Under the pieces are notes generated by a model, which saw only the letters and a list, made by a program, of their open reading frames with translations, had not been told where the DNA came from and ran no database searches. Made by a program: the position numbers and the translations under genes. From Lachnospiraceae bacterium KH1T2 (GTDB taxonomy: Bacteria > Bacillota > Clostridia > Lachnospirales > Lachnospiraceae), in the NCBI GenBank assembly GCA_900114405.1, contig FOSY01000005.1, positions 62,001 through 126,000 on the forward strand: a stretch of DNA of 64,000 bases, in the 5' to 3' direction. Positions 51,485-60,368 of this stretch are shown here, piece after piece (position 1 is the first letter of the stretch; every line of letters begins with the position of its first letter).

Positions 51485-52906
51485 TTATTTATTTTTCTTA
51501 GATTTTGCAATCTTAGGAAGAATCATACCAAGTGCAGTAAGTACTACCGGAGTACAGATATTAAGTGCCATTGTGAATGGATCCTTATCATACATTCCAA
51601 GTATGCAGCATGCTGCTGTTACAAGGAAGCACCAGATTCCTGCTGCTAATGCAAGACCATGATTCTTTACAAAACGATATTCCGGATGGAACTTCTCTTC
51701 AGCCTTACGAAGTGCAATATATGCAGCAAATACCCAGAGATAACGAAGTGGCATACATACTGAATTAAGCTTATTTAACTGGCTAAGTACAGCTGCTGCT
51801 CCAGGAACTACTGACTGTATAAGAATGATAGCACCTGAAAGTACCATTACCATCTTGATACCATTTACATATGCACCATGCTCATTCTTCTTGAGAAGTG
51901 ACTCAGGGATGTACTCACGAGATGACTCATTGTCAAGAAGCATACGAAGAGGAGCATCGATACTGATAACAAGTGTTGAAAGCTGACCGATAACGTTGCA
52001 TACAGCGTAAATGATCATGATAAGGTTTCCAACGTGATAGTACTGACCCAGCTTCTGGAAAGCCCAGTAAGAACCATTTGAAACGTATGAATGGAAAGAC
52101 TCATCAGAAGCATTGATAACAGCTGGATCAAACATCATACCCATTGCAACTGTACCAAGCATAGCACATACAACTACCATGATTGCAAGTGCGATCATAC
52201 CCTTAGGGAATCCCTTACTTGGGTTCTCAACCTTATTTACGTATGGAGAGATCTTCTCACATCCACCTACTGCAAATACAAGGATTGAAAGTGAAGTAAA
52301 GTAACCTACATTAAACTGAGGGATAAGGCTCTTCATGCTGAAATCCATAGAAACATAATCAGCTCCAGGATTGATAGCAGGTGCCGCAAACATCATGATA
52401 ATGTAAAGGATAGACATTACGAACATACTTGTTCCTGCAAGAGTTGCAAGCTTCTTAAGTGGGTTAAGTCCACGGCTTGCTACCCAGCAGAAGAAAAGGA
52501 ACACGATAAGTGTTGCGATCTGAACATAGATAGTCGGGAATGTATCATATGTTTCTGCATTCTGGAAAATAGCCCAGCTAAGCGCCTTAAGTCCGCCTGA
52601 TGACTTACTTGCGATATAAGTTACGTGACATGCCCAATATGTCCAACCTGCATAGTAAGCAAGCTTTGTTCCCATTGTTTCATTGATCCATGAACTAACT
52701 CCGCCGCCATCATTCTTGAAGGCTGAACCAAGCTCACCAACCATGAGTGCATAAGGTACAAAGTACAGAAGGAACATGAAGATCCAGCTGAAAATTACCT
52801 GAATTCCATTAAAATAAATGAAACCGTTAGCTACGTTACCGAAGCCCCAAACTGTCGAAAATGCCATAAACGCAAGCGTATGCCATTTCATTTTTTTATT
52901 ATCCAT
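51485..52906 (-). CDS. Amino acid permease, APC superfamily
   Basis: 473 residues, starting at the ATG 52904-52906, 10 bases after AGGAGAA; an in-frame upstream start lacks a site. About 12 membrane segments. The first segment FMAFSTVWGFGNVANGFIYF and the later GGCEKISPYVNKVENPSKGF resemble the glutamate/GABA antiporter-like branch of the family. It is preceded by the M18 aminopeptidase gene by about 50 bases with no terminator between them, so peptide hydrolysis and amino acid transport look coupled. The substrate is unknown. Confidence 0.85.
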   Translation of the reverse strand: MDNKKMKWHTLAFMAFSTVWGFGNVANGFIYFNGIQVIFSWIFMFLLYFVPYALMVGELGSAFKNDGGGVSSWINETMGTKLAYYAGWTYWACHVTYIASKSSGGLKALSWAIFQNAETYDTFPTIYVQIATLIVFLFFCWVASRGLNPLKKLATLAGTSMFVMSILYIIMMFAAPAINPGADYVSMDFSMKSLIPQFNVGYFTSLSILVFAVGGCEKISPYVNKVENPSKGFPKGMIALAIMVVVCAMLGTVAMGMMFDPAVINASDESFHSYVSNGSYWAFQKLGQYYHVGNLIMIIYAVCNVIGQLSTLVISIDAPLRMLLDNESSREYIPESLLKKNEHGAYVNGIKMVMVLSGAIILIQSVVPGAAAVLSQLNKLNSVCMPLRYLWVFAAYIALRKAEEKFHPEYRFVKNHGLALAAGIWCFLVTAACCILGMYDKDPFTMALNICTPVVLTALGMILPKIAKSKKNK

Positions 52907-52957
52907 TGCGTTAAAATTCTCCTGTTCAATTTTCAATGTGCGCAAATAACTCTATAA

Positions 52958-54295
52958 TTAAAACTCTATTTTATAATTTCCATCGCCAACACTTGAAATT
53001 GTAGATGCAAATAACTTACTTGCTGCACTGATAAGATATGCTGTATCCTTAGCACCTGCTGTCTCAAATGGAGAATGCATAGCAAGCTGCGGAAGACCGA
53101 TATCTACCGTATTTAGCGCTACCTGTGAATTAGAAATATTACCAAGTGTTGAACCACCAAGCATATCAGAGCGGTTTGTAAATGTCTGATATGGCACTTC
53201 TGCAGCATCACAGATTTCTCTGAAAATTGCTCCGGAAACTGCATCAGTAGTATACTTCTGGTTTGCACTATACTTAATTACAATACCCTTGTTCATGTAT
53301 GAACGATTTGTAGGGTCAGACTTTTCAGCGTGATTAGGATGTACCGCATGTGCATTATCGGCGGATACCATAAAGCTTGATGTAAGCGCTATGAGATAGT
53401 CCTCTTCACTTCTTCCAAGTGCAGAATTTATCCTGTGAAGGATATCCTTAAGGAATGTAGACGCAGCACCCTGCTTGGTTCCGCTGCCTACCTCTTCATT
53501 ATCATATACACAATGAACTGCTACAGAGTCCTTCGGTTCAGAATTGATGATACCTCTAAGTGATGCAAAAGCGCACTGAAGATCATCCAATCTTCCAGCT
53601 GAAATATACTCGCCATTAACACCAATCGTTGTACCTTTCATTCGGTTATAAAGGAAAAGGTCTGTATCAATAACATCCTCTGCTGCAGCACCGGCTTCCT
53701 CTGCGACGATCTTCATAAATGCGTCTTTTGAATCGCTGTCGCCAAAGAGCGGAAGCATGTCAACCTGTGCATTGAACTTGAAACCATCGTTAACCTCACG
53801 GTTCATGTGAATGCAAAGGTTAGGAATTATAACGAGGTCACGGTCAATGTTGATAAATCTCGTCTCAACTCCATTTCCAGTTCTTACAAGCACACGTCCG
53901 GCAACTGATAACGGTCGGTCAAGCCATGGTGAACAAATCATTCCACCATATTTTTCGACATTAAGCTTTACATATTCATTGTCAACTTCGATTTCAGCAT
54001 TTGTCTTGATCTTAAATGTCGGTGAATCACAGTGACTTGCCATTATATTGAAGCCCTTAAACTCTGTAGCAGGCACCTTAAATGCAATAATAGCAGAATC
54101 ATTTCGTGTAACAAAATAACTGCCGCCTTTTTCAAGGTTCCACTTCTCACCTTCATGAAGTTCACTGAAACCAGCATTTAACAACTCTGCCTTCATATTA
54201 ACACAGGCATAGAATGCATTTGGACTTCTGTCGATAAAGTCCAACAGATCTCGATTTACTTTATCGAAATCTTCATGGTTTACTAGTTTACCCAT
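52958..54295 (-). CDS. M18 family aminopeptidase
   Basis: 445 residues from the ATG at 54293-54295 with AAAGGAAAG upstream. M18 metal and catalytic motifs are MASHCDSPTFKIK (first His), DRPLSVAGRVLVR, GRLDDLQCAFASL (bridging Asp), VYDNEEVGSGTKQGA (catalytic Glu pair) and SADNAHAVHPNH. It is a dinuclear zinc dodecameric peptidase that removes N-terminal residues, typically acidic or neutral, from peptides. The length is normal for the family. It has its own promoter and is followed by an amino acid permease. Confidence 0.93.
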   Translation of the reverse strand: MGKLVNHEDFDKVNRDLLDFIDRSPNAFYACVNMKAELLNAGFSELHEGEKWNLEKGGSYFVTRNDSAIIAFKVPATEFKGFNIMASHCDSPTFKIKTNAEIEVDNEYVKLNVEKYGGMICSPWLDRPLSVAGRVLVRTGNGVETRFINIDRDLVIIPNLCIHMNREVNDGFKFNAQVDMLPLFGDSDSKDAFMKIVAEEAGAAAEDVIDTDLFLYNRMKGTTIGVNGEYISAGRLDDLQCAFASLRGIINSEPKDSVAVHCVYDNEEVGSGTKQGAASTFLKDILHRINSALGRSEEDYLIALTSSFMVSADNAHAVHPNHAEKSDPTNRSYMNKGIVIKYSANQKYTTDAVSGAIFREICDAAEVPYQTFTNRSDMLGGSTLGNISNSQVALNTVDIGLPQLAMHSPFETAGAKDTAYLISAASKLFASTISSVGDGNYKIEF

Positions 54296-54338
54296 CAGTA
54301 CTTTCCTTTCGTTATTTTTATAACAGCACACGATGAAG

Positions 54339-54367
54339 ATTATACTACATTACATTAGCTTTGTGAA
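54339..54367 (-). promoter_or_regulatory. Promoter of the M18 aminopeptidase operon
   Basis: TTCACA (54362-54367) and TATAAT (54339-54344) on the minus strand, 17 bases apart. The leader is about 40 bases. Confidence 0.7.
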
Positions 54368-54386
54368 CTTCTATGCTTTAACGTTT

Positions 54387-54445
54387 CAGCGTTACACAAC
54401 TATGCAACTACAGCGTTACATTACTGCACAGTTTTAATGCGTTAC
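54387..54445. repeat. Three GCGTTAC direct repeats upstream of the aminopeptidase promoter
   Basis: GCGTTAC occurs at 54389, 54413 and 54439 on the plus strand; the first two sit in the identical 10-mer CAGCGTTACA. Spacings of 24 and 26 bases place them at similar helical phase, as expected for an activator or repressor array. Confidence 0.55.
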
Positions 54446-54450
54446 CTATA

Positions 54451-56040
54451 TCAACCGGCATAAACTATTCCATCAAAAATATCTTCCTCATTTTCACCAT
54501 TGACTGTATGCGGATAACTCTCTGTGGAAGGAGTAACTCTTACATACCTGCCATCTTCTGTTACAAGATCAACATACACACCATTGGTTGCGTAAAAACT
54601 AAGCTTAGTTCCAGCTGCAACTGTTTCTGTTTCTCCCTGCGCATCATCTGCAGACTTCCTTACCTCAGCCTTGAGATCCTTTTTTAATGTAAGTTCGATA
54701 CCTGAGTCGATCAGATCATAGTCACTGTCAGCTAAAGGAATTCCTGCCGCATTGATATGATATTTCCTTGAGCCCTCATAAGTACTGAGCAAGTCATAGT
54801 GTGAAGACAATCTTATATTTGCAGGATCTGAAGGGCAATAGTCATATGCAAAGTAAAGATTTGACTCAAGAACTTTGCTTGGAGTACCATCTAAGCTAAA
54901 AATATTTATATGTCGCCAGTCATTTTCCTCTACTGTCTGAATGTAAAGGAAGTCTTTTCCTTCATTATGTACTAAGTATTTATCATTTGAAAAACCGTAG
55001 ATTTCAAACTGACCTTTATTGTCTCCGACCGAAATAGTATATTTACCGTCATAGTCATTTTCTGTCTGTACATCTACTTTGAGTTCTTCACCATTTTCAA
55101 GCTTTACAGCATCATCAAATTTTATGATGTAATTTTCACTATGTGCTTTATACTCATCCTTTACAATTTCCGGATATTCATCAAAGGTAAGTGTAACCTC
55201 CTGAACCCCGGCAGCGTATGGAGCTATCTCATAATTCGAGAAGTAAAATGTCAAGCCATTTGAACCAAGTGTAAAGGTAAGCCCTCTCTGCGGTTCATCG
55301 CCTTCTTCCGCATATTCTGACATTTGACCTTCCTGATCCATGATAGTTGTAATATCATCCTTAAGGCTGTCCGGTTCCAAAAACGTTTCTTCAGGATATT
55401 TCTTCTTTAATTCTTTTTCGATGATTTCCGGAAGGACATTCTTATCGTTTACAATATCTCCTAATTTAAGCTCCTCACCTGTATTTGAATCATATGTATA
55501 TGAAATATACCATGTAGATGGATGTGCTCCTCCTGAATATGAATATACATTTTCCAAGATACTTACAACATTCGAATCAGCTTTCATTACATTCGATGTG
55601 CTCTCATAGAAAATATTCGACATGTATTCATCCTCTGAATCTTCTGTCCCAAGCATATCTTCACAGTCAGAAAGATTTTTTTCAACTTCGGTCTTTCTGT
55701 CCTGACTGTAGGAATCAAGCACCTGTGCAATTTTATCATAACCTTCGGTCTTGAGCTCAAGCTGCGTATACTTACCTGAGAGTACGGCATTTCCTATCTT
55801 TTTGTTAATATTCTCTGTTTCTGCCGCTACTTCAAGGTTTACTACCTTATTATCAACATCTGTACTCTCACCAGCAGCCTTCGAACTGTCAGAATTTTCA
55901 TTCTTTGTCTCAGATTGCTGTTCTTCCTCAGAGCTTATGTTCTCCTTGATATTTCCAGACTCCTCTTTAGTAACTCCGCATGAAGAAAAAATTGTTATTG
56001 CTGATACAGCAATAAGCAATTCTACGATTATTTTTTTCAT
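54451..56040 (-). CDS. Lipoprotein with C-terminal DUF3298-like domain and SH3-like tail
   Basis: 529 residues. It starts with a lipoprotein signal (KKIIVELLIAVSAITIFSSC, lipobox FSSC). Residues 60-280 have the DUF4163/DUF3298 pattern seen in RsiV-type proteins: YSGGAHPSTWYISYTYDSN, then GEELKLGDIV, and FTLGSNGLTFYFSNYEIAPY followed by QEVTLTF. The rest (residues 300-450) is beta-rich, and the C-terminal 60 residues look SH3-like (LKAEVRKSADDAQGE, TKLSFYATNGVYVDL). RsiV binds lysozyme, but no anti-sigma domain is present here, so this is an envelope protein of unknown role. Confidence 0.75.
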   Translation of the reverse strand: MKKIIVELLIAVSAITIFSSCGVTKEESGNIKENISSEEEQQSETKNENSDSSKAAGESTDVDNKVVNLEVAAETENINKKIGNAVLSGKYTQLELKTEGYDKIAQVLDSYSQDRKTEVEKNLSDCEDMLGTEDSEDEYMSNIFYESTSNVMKADSNVVSILENVYSYSGGAHPSTWYISYTYDSNTGEELKLGDIVNDKNVLPEIIEKELKKKYPEETFLEPDSLKDDITTIMDQEGQMSEYAEEGDEPQRGLTFTLGSNGLTFYFSNYEIAPYAAGVQEVTLTFDEYPEIVKDEYKAHSENYIIKFDDAVKLENGEELKVDVQTENDYDGKYTISVGDNKGQFEIYGFSNDKYLVHNEGKDFLYIQTVEENDWRHINIFSLDGTPSKVLESNLYFAYDYCPSDPANIRLSSHYDLLSTYEGSRKYHINAAGIPLADSDYDLIDSGIELTLKKDLKAEVRKSADDAQGETETVAAGTKLSFYATNGVYVDLVTEDGRYVRVTPSTESYPHTVNGENEEDIFDGIVYAG

Positions 56041-56082
56041 ATGTTCTCCTTTTTTAATTATTTCTCTTTAAAAATATAACAC

Positions 56083-56114
56083 AAAAAAGCGACCGTGTTT
56101 GTATCCACGGTCGC
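56083..56114 (-). terminator. Intrinsic terminator after the 71-residue gene
   Basis: GCGACCGTG (56089-56097) pairs perfectly with CACGGTCGC (56106-56114) around an 8-base loop, followed on the minus strand by TTTTTT. Confidence 0.95.
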
Positions 56115-56127
56115 TATTAAGATAAAC

Positions 56128-56343
56128 TTATGTTTTATTAAATTTTTGCCAGAACCAATTGCGAATGCCAACCCCCATGCTCTCTCTCACCCTGTGAGAC
56201 TTCTCATCGAGCTTCCAGTTGTTTTTCATCCACACGTCCTGTAATACTGGATTATGCATATCTACGCTATTCACTAGTGCTTTTGTACCGGCCATGCCAT
56301 ATTCAGCAGCTTCTTCCGGTGAAATTTCACTTGCAAATCTCAT
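56128..56343 (-). CDS. Small conserved-looking hypothetical protein
   Basis: 71 residues from the ATG at 56341-56343, which has a good GGAAGGAGA site 8 bases upstream; the frame is open further upstream but without a site. It begins MRFASEISPEEAAEYGMAG and ends in a basic, aromatic tail (RNWFWQKFNKT), with no signal peptide or membrane segment. It is a monocistron with its own extended -10 promoter and a terminator. I do not recognise the family. Confidence 0.7.
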   Translation of the reverse strand: MRFASEISPEEAAEYGMAGTKALVNSVDMHNPVLQDVWMKNNWKLDEKSHRVRESMGVGIRNWFWQKFNKT

Positions 56344-56835
56344 ACAAACACATCTCCTTCCGATATATGGAACACCAAAACTGCGCAGTACAGATGTCCT
56401 TTTCTTGATTATTATTATACCATTAATAATGATCAATGATCGTACTAAGAGCAAATCCATATGTTCTTTTGCAAGTACAATCCGCAGCTATGCACCATCT
56501 TTTCAAATGTTTATCCGAATCTCAGACTTACCTGATCTTTTCACCTCTCTCTTAGGAAAAGTCTGTCACAACACTATTGATATTACCTACGCCTATGCCT
56601 CTTCGTTTATTGATATAGAACAGTTCTTCCTGAATTTTGCCCCTACAATCTGGCATTTGCTGCAACGCAGACATTGAAGATTCAACTGCTCTATCAACTT
56701 CTTTATTTTGTATACATTATACACTCTTGTGTCGATTTTGTATATACAATTCAACATAATAATTATTATATTAGAAAGTATATTAATATTTTACTTATTT
56801 TATTTTCTTTTTCTGATCACGTGAAATGTTCGCAA
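56344..56835. other. Gap with no supported gene; contains the promoter of the 71-residue gene
   Basis: On the minus strand TGGTATAAT (56414-56422) is an extended -10 element about 65 bases before the small gene, without a good -35. The stretch 56680-56830 is extremely AT-rich. Open frames here on both strands lack ribosome binding sites and look like chance. A second TATAAT near 56720 on the minus strand is not backed by a -35 box. Confidence 0.45.
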
Positions 56836-56873
56836 AAAAAGATAAGTCTTGTTTTGTTCAGACTTATCTTTTT
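56836..56873 (-). terminator. Intrinsic terminator after the tyrosine phosphatase gene, bidirectional
   Basis: GATAAGTCT (56841-56849) pairs with AGACTTATC (56860-56868) around a 10-base loop, with A and T runs extending the stem to 14 pairs on both sides. It lies about 55 bases after the phosphatase stop. Confidence 0.9.
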
Positions 56874-56927
56874 GATTATAACTGTTTTTAATTAGCTGGC
56901 GATGTAAGTCCTGATTATTAAAAAACT

Positions 56928-58628
56928 TTATTCCAGATCGACTTCGCCTATATAATCATTCTTAAATATTATCTTGGTCTTATCATCGTCCAGATGATAA
57001 TTTCTGCGCCTTATAACCGCACCGCTATCCAGATCAACTATCCTTTTTATTTTTTCTTCGTCGTCTGTTTCTATCTCGATATCCTCATCAGTCACACATT
57101 TCGGCGCTATGGAAGCAGTATATATGAGCTTTGAAATTCCTTTTTCAGGCAGTCCGGATTTTTCATTAAATATAAATTTCTCTGTGAGAATTCCTGCATG
57201 CTCGTTGCATCTGACTTCTAGTTCATAGTCATCTTCACTACTATATGTATTTCCTCCAAAAGTCAGTGAAGAGTTTCCAGGAACTATCATGTCACCGGTA
57301 TACTCGTAGAATACCCGATCAGAATCATAAATTCTCACTATTCCATTCTCATTTGCCTTATGACCTGAAATATCAATGGTAAGATTGTCAATGTCATCCA
57401 CATCTACATTCCCCATCTTCTGACGAAATTGCTGAATCTCTTCCCTTTCGATTCCGCCTTTTAAAAGATAGCATTCAGCCGCACTTCGCAGATCAAGACT
57501 ACTATTTTTATAATCTTCTGTCCCATATAGCGCTTCAAAGATATCACTTAATTGATTGTCTTCTATATACTCATATTCATCATCATCCGAGTCAAGATTA
57601 TAATAATTTTCATAAGTCTGCATATAATCAGCTGTGATCTCATCTTCATCTGCACCTAAAAGTGCCTCGATAAGCGCACATACAAATCCGGTTCTATCTT
57701 TACCTTCATTGCAATGTATCAGGTACGGTCCGTCATGCTCAAGCATAAAGCGGATTCCCTCGACTGTTTTCTCCCTGAAATCCTCTGCCTTAAAATCATA
57801 TTCCATATTAAGGCATGCAACACTTCCTGCACTTACCAATGCCGCATAGTACTGTACATTGCTTGCATCCATGCGCTCCTCTATCTCTTTTTCCGAGTCT
57901 GCAAGATTAAGTATTGTCCTGATACCATTATTTATCTCAAGCTGCTCGACATAGGCAACCCGGTTTTCATTAGTGATATTTATAGGACTACTTCCGCGAA
58001 AGATCAGATTTTTTTTCAAATTACCACCGCTCACAGCTCTCCAATTGGCAAATTGTTCATCATTTTCAAAATCTTCACGTTCCGTACTCCTGTCCATATT
58101 CCTGACATTATAATCATCAAGATATGAATTTTTTTCTTCCAATGAAATTGTCACGAGGATCGAGCTTATCTCTTCTCCATTTTTCGCTTTCCAGCCTACT
58201 GTTCCATCTTCGTCCTTGACCTTTTCAAATATCCCGCTCTCTTCTGCAAAGCTGCCGCCATTTATCGTTAACCCGACTGAACCATCTTCATTTATCAAGA
58301 CAGTTTCATTTACGTCTACATCATTATCCTTGTAGCAGAAGGGCATGGAGACGCTGTAATCCGCCATAGTTACCCTCACAACATCTCCAATCTCATACCC
58401 AACTTCTTTCATGTTATTATAACTTACAGCAAGAACCAGTTCTCCGCTCTTCTTTATCATTGAAATGGCAGAAGGCACTTCAACAATTTCTGTATTCTCT
58501 TCGCTCTGCGTTTCCTCTACATTTTCTTCGGCTGCAATATCTTCATTATCTGCATAAGCAGATACAGTCGATACTGCGATCATGATAAATGCAAGCAGTA
58601 AACTATAAAACCGTTTCCTGTTGTTCAT
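56928..58628 (-). CDS. Secreted tyrosine phosphatase (Y_phosphatase3/MptpB-like)
   Basis: 566 residues. There is a signal peptide (RFYSLLLAFIMIAVSTVSAYA). Residues 30-150 are beta-rich. The phosphatase domain (about 175-400) has RAVSGGNLKKNLIFRGSSP, the active-site loop HCNEGKDRTGF (CX5R) near residue 310, and the following helix ALIEALLGADEDEI. The C-terminal 130 residues are beta-rich (GNSSLTFGGNTYSSEDDYEL). The HCxxGKDRTG loop is typical of lipid/tyrosine phosphatases of the MptpB/LipA group. It starts only 12 bases after the hydrogenase gene and has GAGGTGA upstream, so it is co-transcribed with it, an odd pairing. Confidence 0.88.
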   Translation of the reverse strand: MNNRKRFYSLLLAFIMIAVSTVSAYADNEDIAAEENVEETQSEENTEIVEVPSAISMIKKSGELVLAVSYNNMKEVGYEIGDVVRVTMADYSVSMPFCYKDNDVDVNETVLINEDGSVGLTINGGSFAEESGIFEKVKDEDGTVGWKAKNGEEISSILVTISLEEKNSYLDDYNVRNMDRSTEREDFENDEQFANWRAVSGGNLKKNLIFRGSSPINITNENRVAYVEQLEINNGIRTILNLADSEKEIEERMDASNVQYYAALVSAGSVACLNMEYDFKAEDFREKTVEGIRFMLEHDGPYLIHCNEGKDRTGFVCALIEALLGADEDEITADYMQTYENYYNLDSDDDEYEYIEDNQLSDIFEALYGTEDYKNSSLDLRSAAECYLLKGGIEREEIQQFRQKMGNVDVDDIDNLTIDISGHKANENGIVRIYDSDRVFYEYTGDMIVPGNSSLTFGGNTYSSEDDYELEVRCNEHAGILTEKFIFNEKSGLPEKGISKLIYTASIAPKCVTDEDIEIETDDEEKIKRIVDLDSGAVIRRRNYHLDDDKTKIIFKNDYIGEVDLE

Positions 58629-58640
58629 ACTGTCGTCACC

Positions 58641-60368
58641 TCACACATGAAGTAATTTCTCTGCTTTCTCACTCAATGGCTTTTCAAGCTCTTCATCATA
58701 CAGTTTCTTAACTGCAAGGTTTTCATGGCTGAATCTAAGCGGCATATCTCTATCTATATCATATAGTATACGGCCTCTTTCATCAGCTCTTTCTATGTCA
58801 TCACAATGTATAGGCTGGCCTCCTCCGCCGGCACATCCGCCCGGGCACGCCATAACTTCTACAAAATCAAATTTTACCTCGCCGGAAAGTATAGCATCAC
58901 AGAGCTTTCTCGCATTTCCAAGTCCGCTTGTTACTGCTATATTAAGCTTCGTACCTGCTATATTAAATGTCTTTGCTCTCCAAGGTACATCTTTTTCGTT
59001 AGGATTTCGTCTTACTTCCTGAAATGCGTCAGGCTCAGGATTTTTACCGGTAACAATGTATGATGCTGTTCTCAGCGCAGCTTCCATAACTCCGCCTGTA
59101 GTACCAAATATCACACCTGCGCCGGTATAATCATCAAGAATCTCATCAAAAGCAACTCCCTCGACTCTTCTCGGAGATATTCTTTCTGAACGTATCAGTC
59201 TTAAAAGTTCTCTGGTTGTAAGTACAACATCAACATCCGGTGCTCCGTCCTCTCGTCTCATCTCAGGACGTGCGCACTCCTTCTTCTTTGAAACACAAGG
59301 CATTATCGAAATGCTGAAAATCTCCGAAGGTTTAAGGTTATGCTTCTTTGCAAAATATGTCTTAAGCACTGCACCAAACATCTGCTGTGGGCTTTTTGCT
59401 GTAGAAAGCTGTCCTGCAAGCTCAGGATACTGACTTTTTACAAAACTTACCCACCCCGGACAGCAGCTCGTAAACATTGGATACTTTGACAATTCTCCAT
59501 CGTTAAGCCTTTTCAGAAATTCTGTACCTTCTTCCATGATCGTAAGGTCCGCAGCATAGCTTGTATCAAATACATAGTCAATGCCAACCGTTTTTAATAC
59601 AGCCGCAATCTTATTGACTGTTGCCTTCTCAAAATTGATACCAAGTTCCTCTGCTACAGCTGTTCTTACTGCCGGTGCGATCTGAACAGCTGTTACAATA
59701 TTAGGGTCCTCGATTGCCTTCATGACCTTATCGATATCATTTCTTTCTCTAAGTGCCCCTACCGGACAATGTGTTATACATTGCCCGCAGAGCGTACAGT
59801 CTGACTCTGTTATGCTTATATTATCAGAAACATTAACACGCGTCCGGCTTCCCGTTGCCTCAAGATCCCAAATATTCATCTTCTGAACTTTATCACAGAT
59901 CTGAATGCACCGCATACATTTTATACATTTATTCGCATCACGAATCAAAGGGAACGTTGAATCCCACTCCGTAAACTTCTTCGGAAGCAAGTGCTCACCA
60001 TAAGGGTTATCAATGATACCATAATCATTCGCAAGGCTTTGAAGCTGACAGTTTCCGCTTCGTGAGCATGTAGCACATTTACAATCATGCTCTGAAAGTA
60101 TCAATTGGAGATTCATTTTTCTCGAAGCTCTGGCTCTTGGAGAATTGGTATTTATTACCATTCCCTCTCTTACACGGTTATTACATGCCGGTACAAGCTT
60201 TTCCTCTCCTTCTACATCCACGCAGCAAAGTCTGCAGGCACCTATTTCATTGATATCTCTTAAATAGCACAGATGAGGAATATGTATTCCGCAAGCTCTT
60301 GCAGCATTCAAGATCGTTGTGCCTTCAGGCACACTTACATTTCTGTCGTTTATCCGTAAATTTACCAT
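58641..60368 (-). CDS. [FeFe]-hydrogenase, modular, HydA/HndD-like
   Basis: 575 residues from the ATG at 60366-60368; an in-frame start further up would lie inside the previous gene. Domains in order are a 2Fe-2S (HLCYLRDINEIGACRLCC), a His-Cys3 4Fe-4S (HDCKCATCSRSGNC), two 4Fe-4S (CIKCMRCIQIC; CTLCGQCITHCPVGA) and the H-cluster domain, with TSCCPGWVSF, MPCVSKKKE and ACPGGCAGGGGQP. All cluster ligands are present. It makes or oxidises H2 in the cytoplasm, with electrons from the partner flavoprotein and/or ferredoxin. Its ATG overlaps the stop of the flavoprotein gene by 7 bases. Confidence 0.95.
   Translation of the reverse strand: MVNLRINDRNVSVPEGTTILNAARACGIHIPHLCYLRDINEIGACRLCCVDVEGEEKLVPACNNRVREGMVINTNSPRARASRKMNLQLILSEHDCKCATCSRSGNCQLQSLANDYGIIDNPYGEHLLPKKFTEWDSTFPLIRDANKCIKCMRCIQICDKVQKMNIWDLEATGSRTRVNVSDNISITESDCTLCGQCITHCPVGALRERNDIDKVMKAIEDPNIVTAVQIAPAVRTAVAEELGINFEKATVNKIAAVLKTVGIDYVFDTSYAADLTIMEEGTEFLKRLNDGELSKYPMFTSCCPGWVSFVKSQYPELAGQLSTAKSPQQMFGAVLKTYFAKKHNLKPSEIFSISIMPCVSKKKECARPEMRREDGAPDVDVVLTTRELLRLIRSERISPRRVEGVAFDEILDDYTGAGVIFGTTGGVMEAALRTASYIVTGKNPEPDAFQEVRRNPNEKDVPWRAKTFNIAGTKLNIAVTSGLGNARKLCDAILSGEVKFDFVEVMACPGGCAGGGGQPIHCDDIERADERGRILYDIDRDMPLRFSHENLAVKKLYDEELEKPLSEKAEKLLHV

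Noticed and set aside
56219..56677. A 152-codon plus-strand frame over the small-protein promoter.
   Set aside because: It has no ribosome binding site, is antisense to the better supported 71-residue gene, and its composition fits chance.
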